Source of the DNA: Coxiellaceae bacterium
Lineage (GTDB): Bacteria; Pseudomonadota; Gammaproteobacteria; Coxiellales; Coxiellaceae
DNA length: 64,000 nucleotides
Direction of reading: 5' to 3'
Assembly: GCA_029212885.1 (NCBI GenBank)
Contig: JARGPC010000001.1
Location: 124,001-188,000 of the forward strand
Each line of letters starts with the position of its first letter. Position 1 is the first letter of the stretch. The notes below the pieces were generated by a model. The model saw only the letters and a program-made list of their open reading frames with translations. It was not told the DNA's origin and made no database searches. Shown here piece after piece: positions 36,235 through 45,818 of this stretch. A program made the position numbers and the translations under genes.

Positions 36235-37719
36235 ATGAGACACACAAGACACGGCACAGCCTTGCCAGGCCCATTATTCACTATCGAAAAAACTGAGCGT
36301 CGCAGCAAAAATCCAGGGCTCCCCAACTCAATCTATACGGTCACTCATATTGAAACCGGTGAAAAAACCGCATATACAGCCGAACACAAAACATCCGGCC
36401 GATACAGAGGCTATACCTTTCGCGAAAAACCACCCAAACTGACAGACGCGCAATGGCGCAAAACACGTTACAAAGGCGGCGGCTATAGCACCATCAAACG
36501 ACTCACCAAACTCGCGGGCAGTGATGAAGCGAAAAGCGACTCCAGCATCGCACTACCTGAGCACATTGCACTAAAGTGCTATACAAAACCCGACACAAAC
36601 CAAGTAGAAGGAAGCAACCAGGTAACAGCCGCCTACAACCACCAAGGAAAATTTGCCGCCACGCTCATCCATAATGAAAAATTCTTCTTTGCCAGCGAAT
36701 GGATTGACGGGCTAGACATAGTCGATGCACTTAACGCGCGAGGCCTTCATACACTAGATGACTGGGAACTTTTGCGCCTATTTAAGCGCTTGACCATGAA
36801 AATTTATAAATTCCATCAGCTGCTTGGCAGACCCATTGGCGACATAAAGCCAGAAAATATGATGGGCACACTCGTTAACAACAAATTGATGGACATTACC
36901 CCGATCGACCTCGACAATAGCGACGAAAACACGCTTACCGGCGAATACTTATCAGAACAAGATTACCAAAAAGCAGTAATTAAGGAGTACCGACGCAGCT
37001 TCGCATCAGACTACTACGGCATCGCTGTCACCATGGCATTATGCAGTGAAAGATTTACAGATTCACAACACCTGTGCTGGACAACTAAATGGATGAAAGC
37101 TACTAAAAAAACACGCATTAAATGCAACACAAGCAGACCTCTACACACCAAGGCCAAAGCCACTGTAGCTGCAGAATATGATCAGACCGAAAAAGCCATA
37201 CAAGATGCATTCACATTACTCGTGTCAGGGATAAACCCTTTTACACAGCCAACCGTAGACCTTACTCAGCTACAACTGGATCATGATATCCACATCACAC
37301 AACTACACCTAAGACCACAAGTGAGAACACTCCCAACCACGGCAGCAGGTGCTGGAACCAGCATTTTTTCAGGTCGATCAGATAAAAAATTACTAGCACG
37401 ACACTACGATACCGCATTGACTCAGCTACAAGAATGGATAACAGTAAACTTAAAAAAACACAAATCATCAACCAAGAAAGTCAATGCAATATTACAAATA
37501 GCTCAAGATACCCTGTTTACAATCATACCTCAGGCCGCATCTAATTTTCCCAAACTTAATCAAACTCTCGCCGAACAAGCTTTTTATTGCGAAGCCTACG
37601 GCCACGCTGACACAACAAAAGACATACCACTCGATGACCTGCCGCAACACTTAGACAATACATTTCGCGCCCTAATGCCATGCACCCCATGCGCAAAGCT
37701 AGGCTGCACCATCAGCTGA
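36235..37719 (+). CDS. Eukaryotic-type protein kinase with CaaX box (putative effector)
   Basis: 494 aa. A Hanks-type kinase core is readable: Gly-rich segment KGGGYS (80-85), beta-3 lysine in IALKC (K114), catalytic loop GDIKPENMM (D203, K205, N208; the usual HR before D is Ile-Gly), metal-binding IDLD (D225) in place of DFG, and the helix-F aspartate in SDYYGIA (D259). The C-terminal 180 residues are helical and unassigned. The protein ends CAKLGCTIS: C491-T-I-S is a CaaX box and C483 and C486 lie just upstream like the palmitoylated cysteines of H-Ras. Legionella LegK kinases are the nearest concept. Stops back to back with the convergent next gene. Confidence 0.75.
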   Translation: MRHTRHGTALPGPLFTIEKTERRSKNPGLPNSIYTVTHIETGEKTAYTAEHKTSGRYRGYTFREKPPKLTDAQWRKTRYKGGGYSTIKRLTKLAGSDEAKSDSSIALPEHIALKCYTKPDTNQVEGSNQVTAAYNHQGKFAATLIHNEKFFFASEWIDGLDIVDALNARGLHTLDDWELLRLFKRLTMKIYKFHQLLGRPIGDIKPENMMGTLVNNKLMDITPIDLDNSDENTLTGEYLSEQDYQKAVIKEYRRSFASDYYGIAVTMALCSERFTDSQHLCWTTKWMKATKKTRIKCNTSRPLHTKAKATVAAEYDQTEKAIQDAFTLLVSGINPFTQPTVDLTQLQLDHDIHITQLHLRPQVRTLPTTAAGAGTSIFSGRSDKKLLARHYDTALTQLQEWITVNLKKHKSSTKKVNAILQIAQDTLFTIIPQAASNFPKLNQTLAEQAFYCEAYGHADTTKDIPLDDLPQHLDNTFRALMPCTPCAKLGCTIS

Positions 37720-39327
37720 CTAAACAGAAGCCATATTAGCCAAAAGCCCTCTTGATGCAGATTCCATTGCCTCAGGCTCACCAATAGCTTGAGGATGATG
37801 ACGCTGCCCTGTAACCATTTTCATCACACTCGAAAAAGAAGCCAAGCCCGTCATTCGAGACCAAAAAGTAGACGTTACTGTTACCGCTACACCAATCACC
37901 AACGCAAACGCATACGCCGTATCTGGACCCATTAACTTATCACTGCGCCATGCACTGTCCGTGCTATTTGAACCAATCAGTCCGTAATTAATACTATCAA
38001 GCACCATACCCGTCATAGCTAAATACCAAGTGCACTTATAAATTTCCGTAGAATCATCATTTACACGCTTATCTTGCTTACCATCACACATGTGCTCTAA
38101 TTTGCGATACGTTTCTAACTGCGTCGAACTCATCGCCGTCGTGATATTACCAATCATAAACCAAGCCACAGCCAAATAACCCAACGACTGTGGCATCTCA
38201 TAAGCCTCACGTCGCCACAACCACCCAGCTTGCTCAAACAATGATTTCAAACCGTCATTACCAAAAAAGATTGTCATGCTGGTATTAAAAAACATGTTAA
38301 TAATAATCGGCGCAGCCGCTAAGCCACATGCTCGCCAATTCATTTTTGGCTTAACACCCAATTGCCGGCGCCCATCCAAAAGATTAATTTCTTTATACAG
38401 TTTATGATTAACTAATGAATTTGCAGCTAAGGCTCGATACCCACCCACGCCCAAACCAACAGTAAGTGCCGCCCATAAAAAAACCGCATGCGACGAATGC
38501 TTTAAACCACACCAGCTCTGTAAAATATTATGAAACGAATGATTAATCGATAAGATAACTGCCAAGCTCGCACCCATGCGTAAAGCCATCCACTTCAAAC
38601 CATAATAAGCTGCTGCTAATGGAGCCTGCTTTAACGTTTGCGAATCACTCAACGAACTTTCAGCTATCACATGCTCACCAAGCCCAAACACAGGCTGACT
38701 ATGATTCAAGCATAACTCAATCGGCAATGGCTTCATGCGTATCGGATCAGATAACTGCCTAACAATAACGTCAGAATCCACTAAATATTCGGGCCTAGTG
38801 GAGCGCACTTGTATATTGATATTATATAAAGCTTGCAGTAAGTTTCGCGTTATTTCTAGCCCTTCCTTACCCAACGCCACCAGGTCGTTAGGCGTCATAC
38901 TACAAGGCAACTCATCTCCTGGCTGCAATACTAACTGACTTTTCTGCACACCACGCTCTAACGCACGAAAAATTCGCTTTTGTTCGGCATTAAAACCTAA
39001 CCCATTCACCGTCGCGACCAATACGGGCACTTTTGCAAAGAAATTACCGACCGCCGTGCCAGCCATCAACACAAATAAACCACCAACACGAAAATCATTT
39101 AACCACTTGATATGCGCTGTATGGCGCTCAGTAAAAGCATCAGCACAATAGAAATTCATCGCCATATTGGCGACCACCATCAGGACTTCTTTTATTCGGT
39201 AATGCGCATACCACAATGTTTTTTGGCCAAACGCTGCACGGTATTGTGCTTCTTTAATTAAATCCTCACCCTTCAATCCCAACAAATCTCGACTCACGCC
39301 ATCTCTCCACTTCCTGCAATCAGACAC
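37720..39327 (-). CDS. Multi-pass membrane protein of unknown function
   Basis: 535 aa, GTG start behind GGGAG. Seven or eight hydrophobic segments in three groups: about 45-110, 240-325 and 350-500, with a soluble region 120-235 between the first two. No transporter signature or enzyme motif recognised. Convergent with the CaaX kinase gene with no spacer at all between the stop codons. Such orphan membrane proteins beside effectors are often effectors too, but there is no direct sign of it here. Confidence 0.6.
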   Translation of the reverse strand: MSDCRKWRDGVSRDLLGLKGEDLIKEAQYRAAFGQKTLWYAHYRIKEVLMVVANMAMNFYCADAFTERHTAHIKWLNDFRVGGLFVLMAGTAVGNFFAKVPVLVATVNGLGFNAEQKRIFRALERGVQKSQLVLQPGDELPCSMTPNDLVALGKEGLEITRNLLQALYNINIQVRSTRPEYLVDSDVIVRQLSDPIRMKPLPIELCLNHSQPVFGLGEHVIAESSLSDSQTLKQAPLAAAYYGLKWMALRMGASLAVILSINHSFHNILQSWCGLKHSSHAVFLWAALTVGLGVGGYRALAANSLVNHKLYKEINLLDGRRQLGVKPKMNWRACGLAAAPIIINMFFNTSMTIFFGNDGLKSLFEQAGWLWRREAYEMPQSLGYLAVAWFMIGNITTAMSSTQLETYRKLEHMCDGKQDKRVNDDSTEIYKCTWYLAMTGMVLDSINYGLIGSNSTDSAWRSDKLMGPDTAYAFALVIGVAVTVTSTFWSRMTGLASFSSVMKMVTGQRHHPQAIGEPEAMESASRGLLANMASV

Positions 39328-39339
39328 CTAACTCCCACA

Positions 39340-40578
39340 CTAGGCTGGTTGATGTAACCCAAAGTCTAATCGGTGCCTTAACCACCACAATAATAATAAC
39401 GACGGTACTCCAATCACCACGCTCAAAATATAAAAATCTACCCAACCATAACCTTTAACCATTACCCCCGCCAGCGGCCCAATAAATACTCGGCCCACCG
39501 CTGCTAGCGCTGAAAATAATGCATACTGCGTTGCGGTATAACGACGATTACATAGCGACATCAAAAACGCTACAAAAGCCACTGAAGACAATCCCGCACA
39601 AAAGTTCTCAATAAATAATGACGACGCCATTAACGCTAAACTCTTTGGCACCAGTGCCATCCACATAAAAAACAAATTCGATACCATTTGCGCAACACCA
39701 AAAATCATGAGCGAACGATACATACCCAGCAACGGCAATAAAAATCCGCCGGCAACACTACCAATAATCGTGCCCGTCAACCCTAATGCTTTGGAATACG
39801 TACCCACCTCTTGCAAACTAAAATGCAATCCGCGCAATAAAAAGGCCGTATTCAGTGACAACGCAAACGCGTCACATAACTTATATATCACGATAAAAAC
39901 TAATATCGCCACCGCATAATCACGATCCATAAAATTGCGCCACGGCTCAACCACCGCCTCACGCATCGACAGATGCTTGTTATCATCTGAAGGAACACGC
40001 GGCGCCCATAACGTAATTAAGCATGACAACAACATAAAGCCCGCCATGATAAAATACATTACCTGCCAACCCGTAACCGCCGCTAAAATCAACGCACCCG
40101 CACCCGCGACTAACATCGCAATACGATAACCCACCGTCACCGCCGCCGCACCCATGCCGCGCTCATCATCCGCCAACACGTCGGTTCGATATGCATCTAT
40201 CGATGTATCTTGCGTCGCCGAAAAAACAGCTATAAATAACGCCACAACAGCCAATCCCAATGGATGACTTTTAGGGTTCATCACCGCCATACCAATAATC
40301 AACGCCACCAACACAAACTGCGTTAACAAGACCCAACTGCGCCGCCGACCTAAGCGAAAAGGCGAAAAGCGATCCATCAAAGGCGCCCAAAGGAATTTAT
40401 AGATATAAGGCTGACCCACCAAACTCAATGCGCCAATGGTAACAATATCGACACCAGCCATCGTATACCATGCCTGTAACGTCGAAGAAATTAATACGAT
40501 CGGTAAACCTGAAGCAAAGCCCATTAATAACACAGCGCCAATTCGCCGGTTAAAGTAAGTTTGCATCGAAACGCGCAT
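39340..40578 (-). CDS. ampG: AmpG-type muropeptide permease (MFS)
   Basis: 412 aa from the ATG; an in-frame GTG 9 bases upstream is possible. Twelve membrane segments and the AmpG opening FNRRIGAVLLMGFASGLPI, with the loop LMDRFSPFRLGRRRSW and TQDTSIDAYRTD in helix 4. AmpG imports anhydro-muropeptides (GlcNAc-anhMurNAc peptides) for peptidoglycan recycling. Stands 12 bases from the gene at 37720-39327 and runs the same way. Confidence 0.9.
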   Translation of the reverse strand: MRVSMQTYFNRRIGAVLLMGFASGLPIVLISSTLQAWYTMAGVDIVTIGALSLVGQPYIYKFLWAPLMDRFSPFRLGRRRSWVLLTQFVLVALIIGMAVMNPKSHPLGLAVVALFIAVFSATQDTSIDAYRTDVLADDERGMGAAAVTVGYRIAMLVAGAGALILAAVTGWQVMYFIMAGFMLLSCLITLWAPRVPSDDNKHLSMREAVVEPWRNFMDRDYAVAILVFIVIYKLCDAFALSLNTAFLLRGLHFSLQEVGTYSKALGLTGTIIGSVAGGFLLPLLGMYRSLMIFGVAQMVSNLFFMWMALVPKSLALMASSLFIENFCAGLSSVAFVAFLMSLCNRRYTATQYALFSALAAVGRVFIGPLAGVMVKGYGWVDFYILSVVIGVPSLLLLWWLRHRLDFGLHQPA

Positions 40579-40661
40579 AGTGGTCACTCTGTCTTGATAT
40601 AGAATGCACCATTATACCGATGTATCCGCAAGATGCGAATGAATGCTAGCCCTGCACTTGA

Positions 40662-41489
40662 TTATGTAAAAGTAGGGACGCTCGGTTCTTTTGCTTCCTG
40701 CTTATGAACCTGTTTGCGCGTATCAATATCAAACATCCGCAAAAATTGCCCACTTGGCCTCAAATCAATACTACCATGATAACCAAACACCCTATCACGG
40801 CTACCCTTAGGTAGCTTTGCCCGAATGGAATCAATATACGCCTCCCCCTGATACCCGGTACGGGGAGAAGCCGTATGACACGCGCTAAAAATTAAACGCT
40901 TACCGTTCCCTATAAGGCCCGCTACTCCCAACCATGCAATCATTACATCAGGCGACAAAGCAATCAGCGGCTCATCTGTACCAAAGACTGTACTCTCCGC
41001 ATTGCAGTGGCCCACAATATGGATATCTTTTATATCTGCCATCTCCAACCCAAAATCGTCAAGCCAATCCGAAACTTCGGTATCTGTCACGCGAGGATAG
41101 GTCAAAGGCATCATAACAGCCTGCCTGCCTTTGAGCTGCTCTCTTGCTAGTTCATCCACCGCCATACGGGTGATATCTTCTTGACATCTCTGCATTTCAA
41201 CGTATGCCTCCACGTTTTTGCACGTAGATTTCAATTTTTCATCAGGAATACTTGGGTAAATAATCAGAACCGTATCAGCTTTTTTTAATGGAGACAGGCA
41301 TATACCCGTATCGTTACTTTTGAGAGTCGACGCACCATCAATGAGCTGTTGTAGCAAATCTCTCGACATTTTTCTTGCCTCAGCGTACTGACGCACCACT
41401 TTACCCCTACCTGCCAGGTCATGTGGTTTATGAAGTTTTCGCTTTCTTATCACTGTAAAAGCATGCTGCTTTGACTTACCTATTGCCAT
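40662..41489 (-). CDS. Clan-CD peptidase-like orphan protein (putative effector)
   Basis: 275 aa, no signal peptide. A hydrophobic strand ending in His, IHIVGHC (H161), is followed 43 residues later by KRLIFSACHTAS with Cys204. A strand-His-Gly-type and strand-[AS]-Cys order is that of clan CD cysteine peptidases (caspase, gingipain, C80 toxin self-processing domains). The usual Gly after His is Cys here. The first 70 residues are basic, the last 30 polar. Function inferred from the motif pair only. Confidence 0.5.
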   Translation of the reverse strand: MAIGKSKQHAFTVIRKRKLHKPHDLAGRGKVVRQYAEARKMSRDLLQQLIDGASTLKSNDTGICLSPLKKADTVLIIYPSIPDEKLKSTCKNVEAYVEMQRCQEDITRMAVDELAREQLKGRQAVMMPLTYPRVTDTEVSDWLDDFGLEMADIKDIHIVGHCNAESTVFGTDEPLIALSPDVMIAWLGVAGLIGNGKRLIFSACHTASPRTGYQGEAYIDSIRAKLPKGSRDRVFGYHGSIDLRPSGQFLRMFDIDTRKQVHKQEAKEPSVPTFT

Positions 41490-41785
41490 CTGCCTCTCCT
41501 ATTATCACCTGCCTCACAAAAAAAACGGATACCCCATAATTCTAGACTTCTATAATTAAGGATTCCTTAAACACCGGGGCACTCCTTTTGTCGGGATTAA
41601 ACTTGGCCAGCAGCCATTTAGAATTAGCGTCAAACCTAGCAAGGCCAACCATCTTAAAAAGAAATCCTTTATTATGATAGATAAATAAAATCATTCTAAA
41701 ATTTAATATAGATTTAATATTACTCTGTTACGGTTTAAGTGTACGCAATATCAATTCAGGAGAAAAAACATGAAATTTAATATCT

Positions 41786-42970
41786 TTGCTTGTGAAGCTA
41801 CTTTATTTTCCGCAGACGATTCAAGCTGGAGCTGCCTTCGATAAAGCCGACTCCTCTACCTCCTTGCCCATAAGCGGTAAAAACATCTTAACCAAACCGT
41901 CTAAATCTCACAAAAAGCCAATCAAAGCAATCACTAAACTGCTCCATAATAAACTACCCATGTTGACTGTAGGCAATGGTATGTTAGCAGCGAAAGGGTT
42001 TGGCGAAGATGTGTTTGCCCCTCTGTCATTAGAGGACTTAGACTATCAAATCCACTGCACTCCACAACTATGGTCGAGCGATAAGGCACTGATAAAGCTA
42101 CAGCTTGAAGATAAATCAGTTATCGAAGTGAGCACCTTTGTCTCAGGTAGCTGCTTGTTTGGTGATCATTTAATCGGTCTCACCAATACCGGCGAATCCA
42201 TTGTAATGACGGATATGGATATGAATTTACCTGAAGGGATGATTATCGAATCGGTAGTCGCGAAAAGCAAGCACCATGCTTATGAACTGTTAATACATCA
42301 GCAGCTGGATTTAATGTGGCCAATGATGCAAGCAATGTCTACCGATGATGTTACACTACAATTTCATTTGCCCGTACCTGAATATATCCTATTCGGCATT
42401 GAGCTCTATCAAAATGGTAAGATGTCGCTGCAAGCACTGCAAAACTATGTCACCGCAGTTGTCGAAAAAGGTTATACGCATAAAATTTTACTCAATGCCT
42501 TTAAACAAATAACCGGATGTCATGTCGTCGTTAGCTCACCTTTGGATTGCCTAGCACTTGAAACGTTGAAAGCTCTGTCACTCGATGAGCTTGCTACTGC
42601 CGCCAGCTGCATTAATGCAACAACCATATATGATGACCTAAAAAAATCAGCACACTGGTTTGCGATTAACCAGGCAGCACCTGCAACAAGCTTATCGGAT
42701 ATCAGCTATCAAAGTTATGCCGTACATGTTGCAATGCATACACACGACCACTTAACCACCGCTGTAATCGATAACTTTAATGAAAAAACCATCTGCAGAA
42801 AATATACCAAGCTATTTCCTGAAGCACCGACCGTGCTGGGATTGCATTACTTGCCTGCACTTGGCCCCGCTAATAGTAAAGCTTGTTGGTTTCAAGCTGA
42901 AGAGCATGAAGTTAAGTTACAGCATTTAATCAAAACGGGGAAATACAAAAAAGCTACAATGAAAGTGTAG
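41786..42970 (+). CDS. Orphan protein with disturbed 5' end
   Basis: About 394 aa as read from TTG. Not recognised. The only well-placed start, ATG at 41770 after AGGAG, lies in another frame and stops after 24 codons (MKFNIFACEATLF...), so either the main frame begins at TTG/GTG (41786/41792), at an internal ATG, or the 5' end carries a frameshift. The body is mixed alpha/beta with several Cys, no membrane segment, and no motif I can name. The basic SKSHKKPIKAITK stretch follows the start. Confidence 0.5.
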   Translation: MLVKLLYFPQTIQAGAAFDKADSSTSLPISGKNILTKPSKSHKKPIKAITKLLHNKLPMLTVGNGMLAAKGFGEDVFAPLSLEDLDYQIHCTPQLWSSDKALIKLQLEDKSVIEVSTFVSGSCLFGDHLIGLTNTGESIVMTDMDMNLPEGMIIESVVAKSKHHAYELLIHQQLDLMWPMMQAMSTDDVTLQFHLPVPEYILFGIELYQNGKMSLQALQNYVTAVVEKGYTHKILLNAFKQITGCHVVVSSPLDCLALETLKALSLDELATAASCINATTIYDDLKKSAHWFAINQAAPATSLSDISYQSYAVHVAMHTHDHLTTAVIDNFNEKTICRKYTKLFPEAPTVLGLHYLPALGPANSKACWFQAEEHEVKLQHLIKTGKYKKATMKV

Positions 42971-43103
42971 CCAACACACCATCACGACTTACAGCAACAC
43001 CTGGACGATCACACCGCACGTCAACAGTATTACAGTTTCAAGTTACTCAATAAACTAAATTGTAATTTTAAATTACCATTTATAAATAACGCAAATTATG
43101 GTG

Positions 43104-44042
43104 TTAAGACCGCGTTGGCCGAGTCTCGCAAATATCCTGATAAAACCGAATAGTCGTTGACGACGTACCGATCTTAATTGAGTGCAGCGCTTTTTCAGCT
43201 TTTGAAAGCAACAACTGGCCATCCCAACCATCACCCGGTGCCACACTAACACCTAGAATGCATTGAACCGCCAAACTCTCATTATCAATAATATACTCAC
43301 CATTAAGCTCAGTTGATAAACGGTACAAAAGCTCACGCGCATTCAATAAAGTTTCGAATTGTGGCAATAAAATAACAAACTTACCCTGTGACCACCTACC
43401 AATAATATCTGTTTCACGAATACCTGAACTGATTCTAGCGGCAACCTGCATCAACACCTGATCTCCCACCGCGTAACTATATGCCTTATTAACCTTAGTC
43501 AAATTACACACATCGCACATGACGCAAGCCAAATGCTGAGGGACTGTTTCAGACCGATATTTACTCTGACCAAACTGAGAGCGCGTTAATGCATTCAACT
43601 GCCGTTGCAATAAATCTTGCAGCAGCTCAGAGCTCGCCAAGCCTGTCAAAGGGTCATAGAATCGCATCTGGCTCGCTTGCAACGAGATAATCACCACATA
43701 ACAAAGACTCATACTGGTAGGATCTTGAATTTGCTGTATACGATATTGACTACTAAAAACCGTGCCATTCTTATGTCGCTGCCATAACGGCCCCGCCCAA
43801 CACCCCTCTTGCTCAACCCATTTTTGCACATTTTGCAAATAGACTTCTTTATCCTGATTAGGCTGCAGCAACTGCGGCGATGCACCCAACACCTCACTAG
43901 GCGCATACCCCGTTAATGCTTCAAATGCTGGGTTCACAGCAATAATGCGATAATCTGCATTAAATACCATCACAGCATCATTAACGTTCTGAAAAATATT
44001 AAGATTTATAAGGTCACCGAGCCGAGATATCGGTTCTTTCAT
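43104..44042 (-). CDS. PAS-GGDEF protein with degenerate GGDEF signature
   Basis: 312 aa from the ATG with GGGAG 5 bases ahead (upstream frame extension discarded). A PAS domain (about 16-125: DAVMVFNADYRIIAVNPAFE, LTGYAPSEVLG) precedes a GGDEF-type domain (129-305, opening with FYDPLTGLASSELL). The active-site GGDEF is SQGKF (219-223), so it should not make c-di-GMP; the DPLTGL and following folds are retained. Likely a sensor or c-di-GMP-binding or GTP-binding regulator. The ATG lies 63 bases from the end of nadC and reads in the same direction. Confidence 0.85.
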   Translation of the reverse strand: MKEPISRLGDLINLNIFQNVNDAVMVFNADYRIIAVNPAFEALTGYAPSEVLGASPQLLQPNQDKEVYLQNVQKWVEQEGCWAGPLWQRHKNGTVFSSQYRIQQIQDPTSMSLCYVVIISLQASQMRFYDPLTGLASSELLQDLLQRQLNALTRSQFGQSKYRSETVPQHLACVMCDVCNLTKVNKAYSYAVGDQVLMQVAARISSGIRETDIIGRWSQGKFVILLPQFETLLNARELLYRLSTELNGEYIIDNESLAVQCILGVSVAPGDGWDGQLLLSKAEKALHSIKIGTSSTTIRFYQDICETRPTRS

Positions 44043-44104
44043 GCTTACTCCCTTTTCCTTGATAAAGAGAGTATAGAAAAGTATAGAAAAGTTGCAAAAA
44101 CTAA

Positions 44105-44941
44105 TCAATCAGTGGTGATTATGCGCATAGATAAATCAATTGCACGAATGTTTTTGGTTAATGCACCCACAGAAATATAATCCACACCGGTTTCAGCAAT
44201 GTCTTTCGCAGAGTCTATATCGACATTTCCCGATACCTCGAGCTTTGCCCGCCCTTGATTCATGGCTACCGCCTGCTGCATATCGATTAAACTGAAATTG
44301 TCCAGCATAACTACATCAACGTTCTCATTTAACGCCGTCGCTAACTCGTTTAAGTTCTCAACCTCTACTTCCACCAACTTATCAGCATGCAAAGCCCGCG
44401 CCTGCTTAACCGCCTCAGCAATCGAACCACAACTGATAATATGATTCTCCTTGATCAAAAAAGCATCATACAAACCCAGGCGATGATTAGTACCATTACC
44501 ACAACGCACGGCGTATTTTTGCGCATAACGTAAACCCGGCACTGTTTTACGCGTATCCAATAAGGTGCAATCCGTATCAGCCAAACAATTCACATATTGA
44601 CGCGTCACCGTTGCTGTTGCGGACAGTGTCTGCAACCAATTCAAAGCTGTACGCTCACCAGTTAAAATTGACCGCGCGCGGCCACTGATACGCAAAAACA
44701 CATGGTCAGCTTCGATGCGGTCACCATCCTTTACCAACCACTCCAATTCAACACTGGGATCCAACTGCTGATAACAAGCATTCACCCAAGCCGTACCACA
44801 CAATACCGCCTGCTCACGACTAATCACTTCCGCCACCGCCATTTGATCAGCGGCAATTAATTCAGCCGTTATGTCACCCACACCAATATCTTCATCTAGA
44901 CACGCACGTACATCCACTTCCACCAATGCTTGCTCCATCAC
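44105..44941 (-). CDS. nadC: Quinolinate phosphoribosyltransferase, decarboxylating
   Basis: 278 aa, normal length. Makes nicotinate mononucleotide from quinolinate and PRPP in de novo NAD synthesis. Recognisable: GERTALNWLQTLSATAT, DTRKTVPGLRYAQKYAV (active-site Arg/Lys), NHRLGLYDAFLIKENH and the C-terminal DNFSLI / EVSGNVD motifs. The start overlaps the end of pssA by 4 bases (ATGA), so the two are coupled. Confidence 0.95.
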   Translation of the reverse strand: MMEQALVEVDVRACLDEDIGVGDITAELIAADQMAVAEVISREQAVLCGTAWVNACYQQLDPSVELEWLVKDGDRIEADHVFLRISGRARSILTGERTALNWLQTLSATATVTRQYVNCLADTDCTLLDTRKTVPGLRYAQKYAVRCGNGTNHRLGLYDAFLIKENHIISCGSIAEAVKQARALHADKLVEVEVENLNELATALNENVDVVMLDNFSLIDMQQAVAMNQGRAKLEVSGNVDIDSAKDIAETGVDYISVGALTKNIRAIDLSMRIITTD

Positions 44942-45711
44942 TTACCCTTTTTTTCACTCTTCTTCGTTTTCTTACCACGACCAAAAACCAACTGCCAACC
45001 ATAAAGCACGGGACCATACAATGCATATCCCGCAAACAATACAAACAACACATGCGGCGGATTAAAGGAAATCAGCACCAATACCAGCAACGCAATAAAG
45101 ATAACAATAAATGGCACTTTGCCTTTAAGGTCAATATCTTTAAAGCTACGGTAAGGCACTGAGCTAGCTTTTAATAAAGCCAACACAATCGTGAATAAAG
45201 CGACCAAATACTTATAATGCGTACCAATCACATCATGGCCATAACACATCCAGACAAAACTGGCGACCACTGCCGCCGCTGCTGGCGTGCTTAAACCATA
45301 AAAATAGTGCTTATCAGCCTCTTGAATATTAAAGCGCGCCAAACGCAATGCCGTACAAGCCGTATAAAAGAATGCCGCCAACCAACCCGGCTTACCCAAC
45401 GCCTGCAATGACCATTGATATAACAACAACGCGGGCGCCAGACCAAAACACACCATGTCCGACAAGCTGTCATATTGTGCACCAAACTCACTGGCTGTGT
45501 GCGTCAAACGCGCCACTCGACCATCAAGAAAATCAAATGCCATGGCAAAAAATAATGAGATTGCCGACAGATCAAAATACCCCTTCATCGCCGCAACAAT
45601 AGAATAAAAACCACAAAACAATGCTGCCGTAGTCAGCAAGTTCGGTAGTAAAAAAATACTGCGCGATAAACGCGACTTTTCTTGTAGATCATTTTCTTCT
45701 TCAGTAGCCAT
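44938..45711 (-). CDS. pssA: CDP-diacylglycerol-serine O-phosphatidyltransferase
   Basis: 257 aa membrane enzyme making phosphatidylserine, precursor of phosphatidylethanolamine. Complete CDP-alcohol motif at 60-85 (D60, D63, G64, A67, R68, G77, D81, D85) and about eight hydrophobic segments; opening RSIFLLPNLLTTAALFCGF is that of the PssA subclass with the motif in the second helix. C-terminal tail Lys-rich. Overlaps nadC. Separated from the rightward DUF3579 gene by 107 bases. Confidence 0.92.
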   Translation of the reverse strand: MATEEENDLQEKSRLSRSIFLLPNLLTTAALFCGFYSIVAAMKGYFDLSAISLFFAMAFDFLDGRVARLTHTASEFGAQYDSLSDMVCFGLAPALLLYQWSLQALGKPGWLAAFFYTACTALRLARFNIQEADKHYFYGLSTPAAAAVVASFVWMCYGHDVIGTHYKYLVALFTIVLALLKASSVPYRSFKDIDLKGKVPFIVIFIALLVLVLISFNPPHVLFVLFAGYALYGPVLYGWQLVFGRGKKTKKSEKKGK

Positions 45712-45802
45712 ACGCCGCCCAAAATGTACATTTCACAGCCACCCAGTATGCCATTATCACCCAGCATTTTCCACTTAAAGCTGTAAGCACAACAGACTAG
45801 CG

Positions 45803-45811
45803 TGCTATAAT
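45803..45811 (+). promoter_or_regulatory. Extended -10 promoter element
   Basis: TG-N-TATAAT 7 bases before the DUF3579 ATG. No clear -35 at 17 bases upstream, as expected for an extended -10 promoter. Transcription would begin at about the start codon, giving a leaderless mRNA. Confidence 0.5.
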
Positions 45812-45818
45812 CTCGACT

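Noticed and set aside
43061..43077. GTAATT-TTA-AATTAC as terminator after the orphan gene at 41786
   Set aside because: A/T-only stem without a T-run; such stems arise easily in A+T-rich spacers.
44043..44108. Longer start for the PAS-GGDEF protein
   Set aside because: It would overlap nadC, while GGGAG sits correctly before the ATG at 44042.
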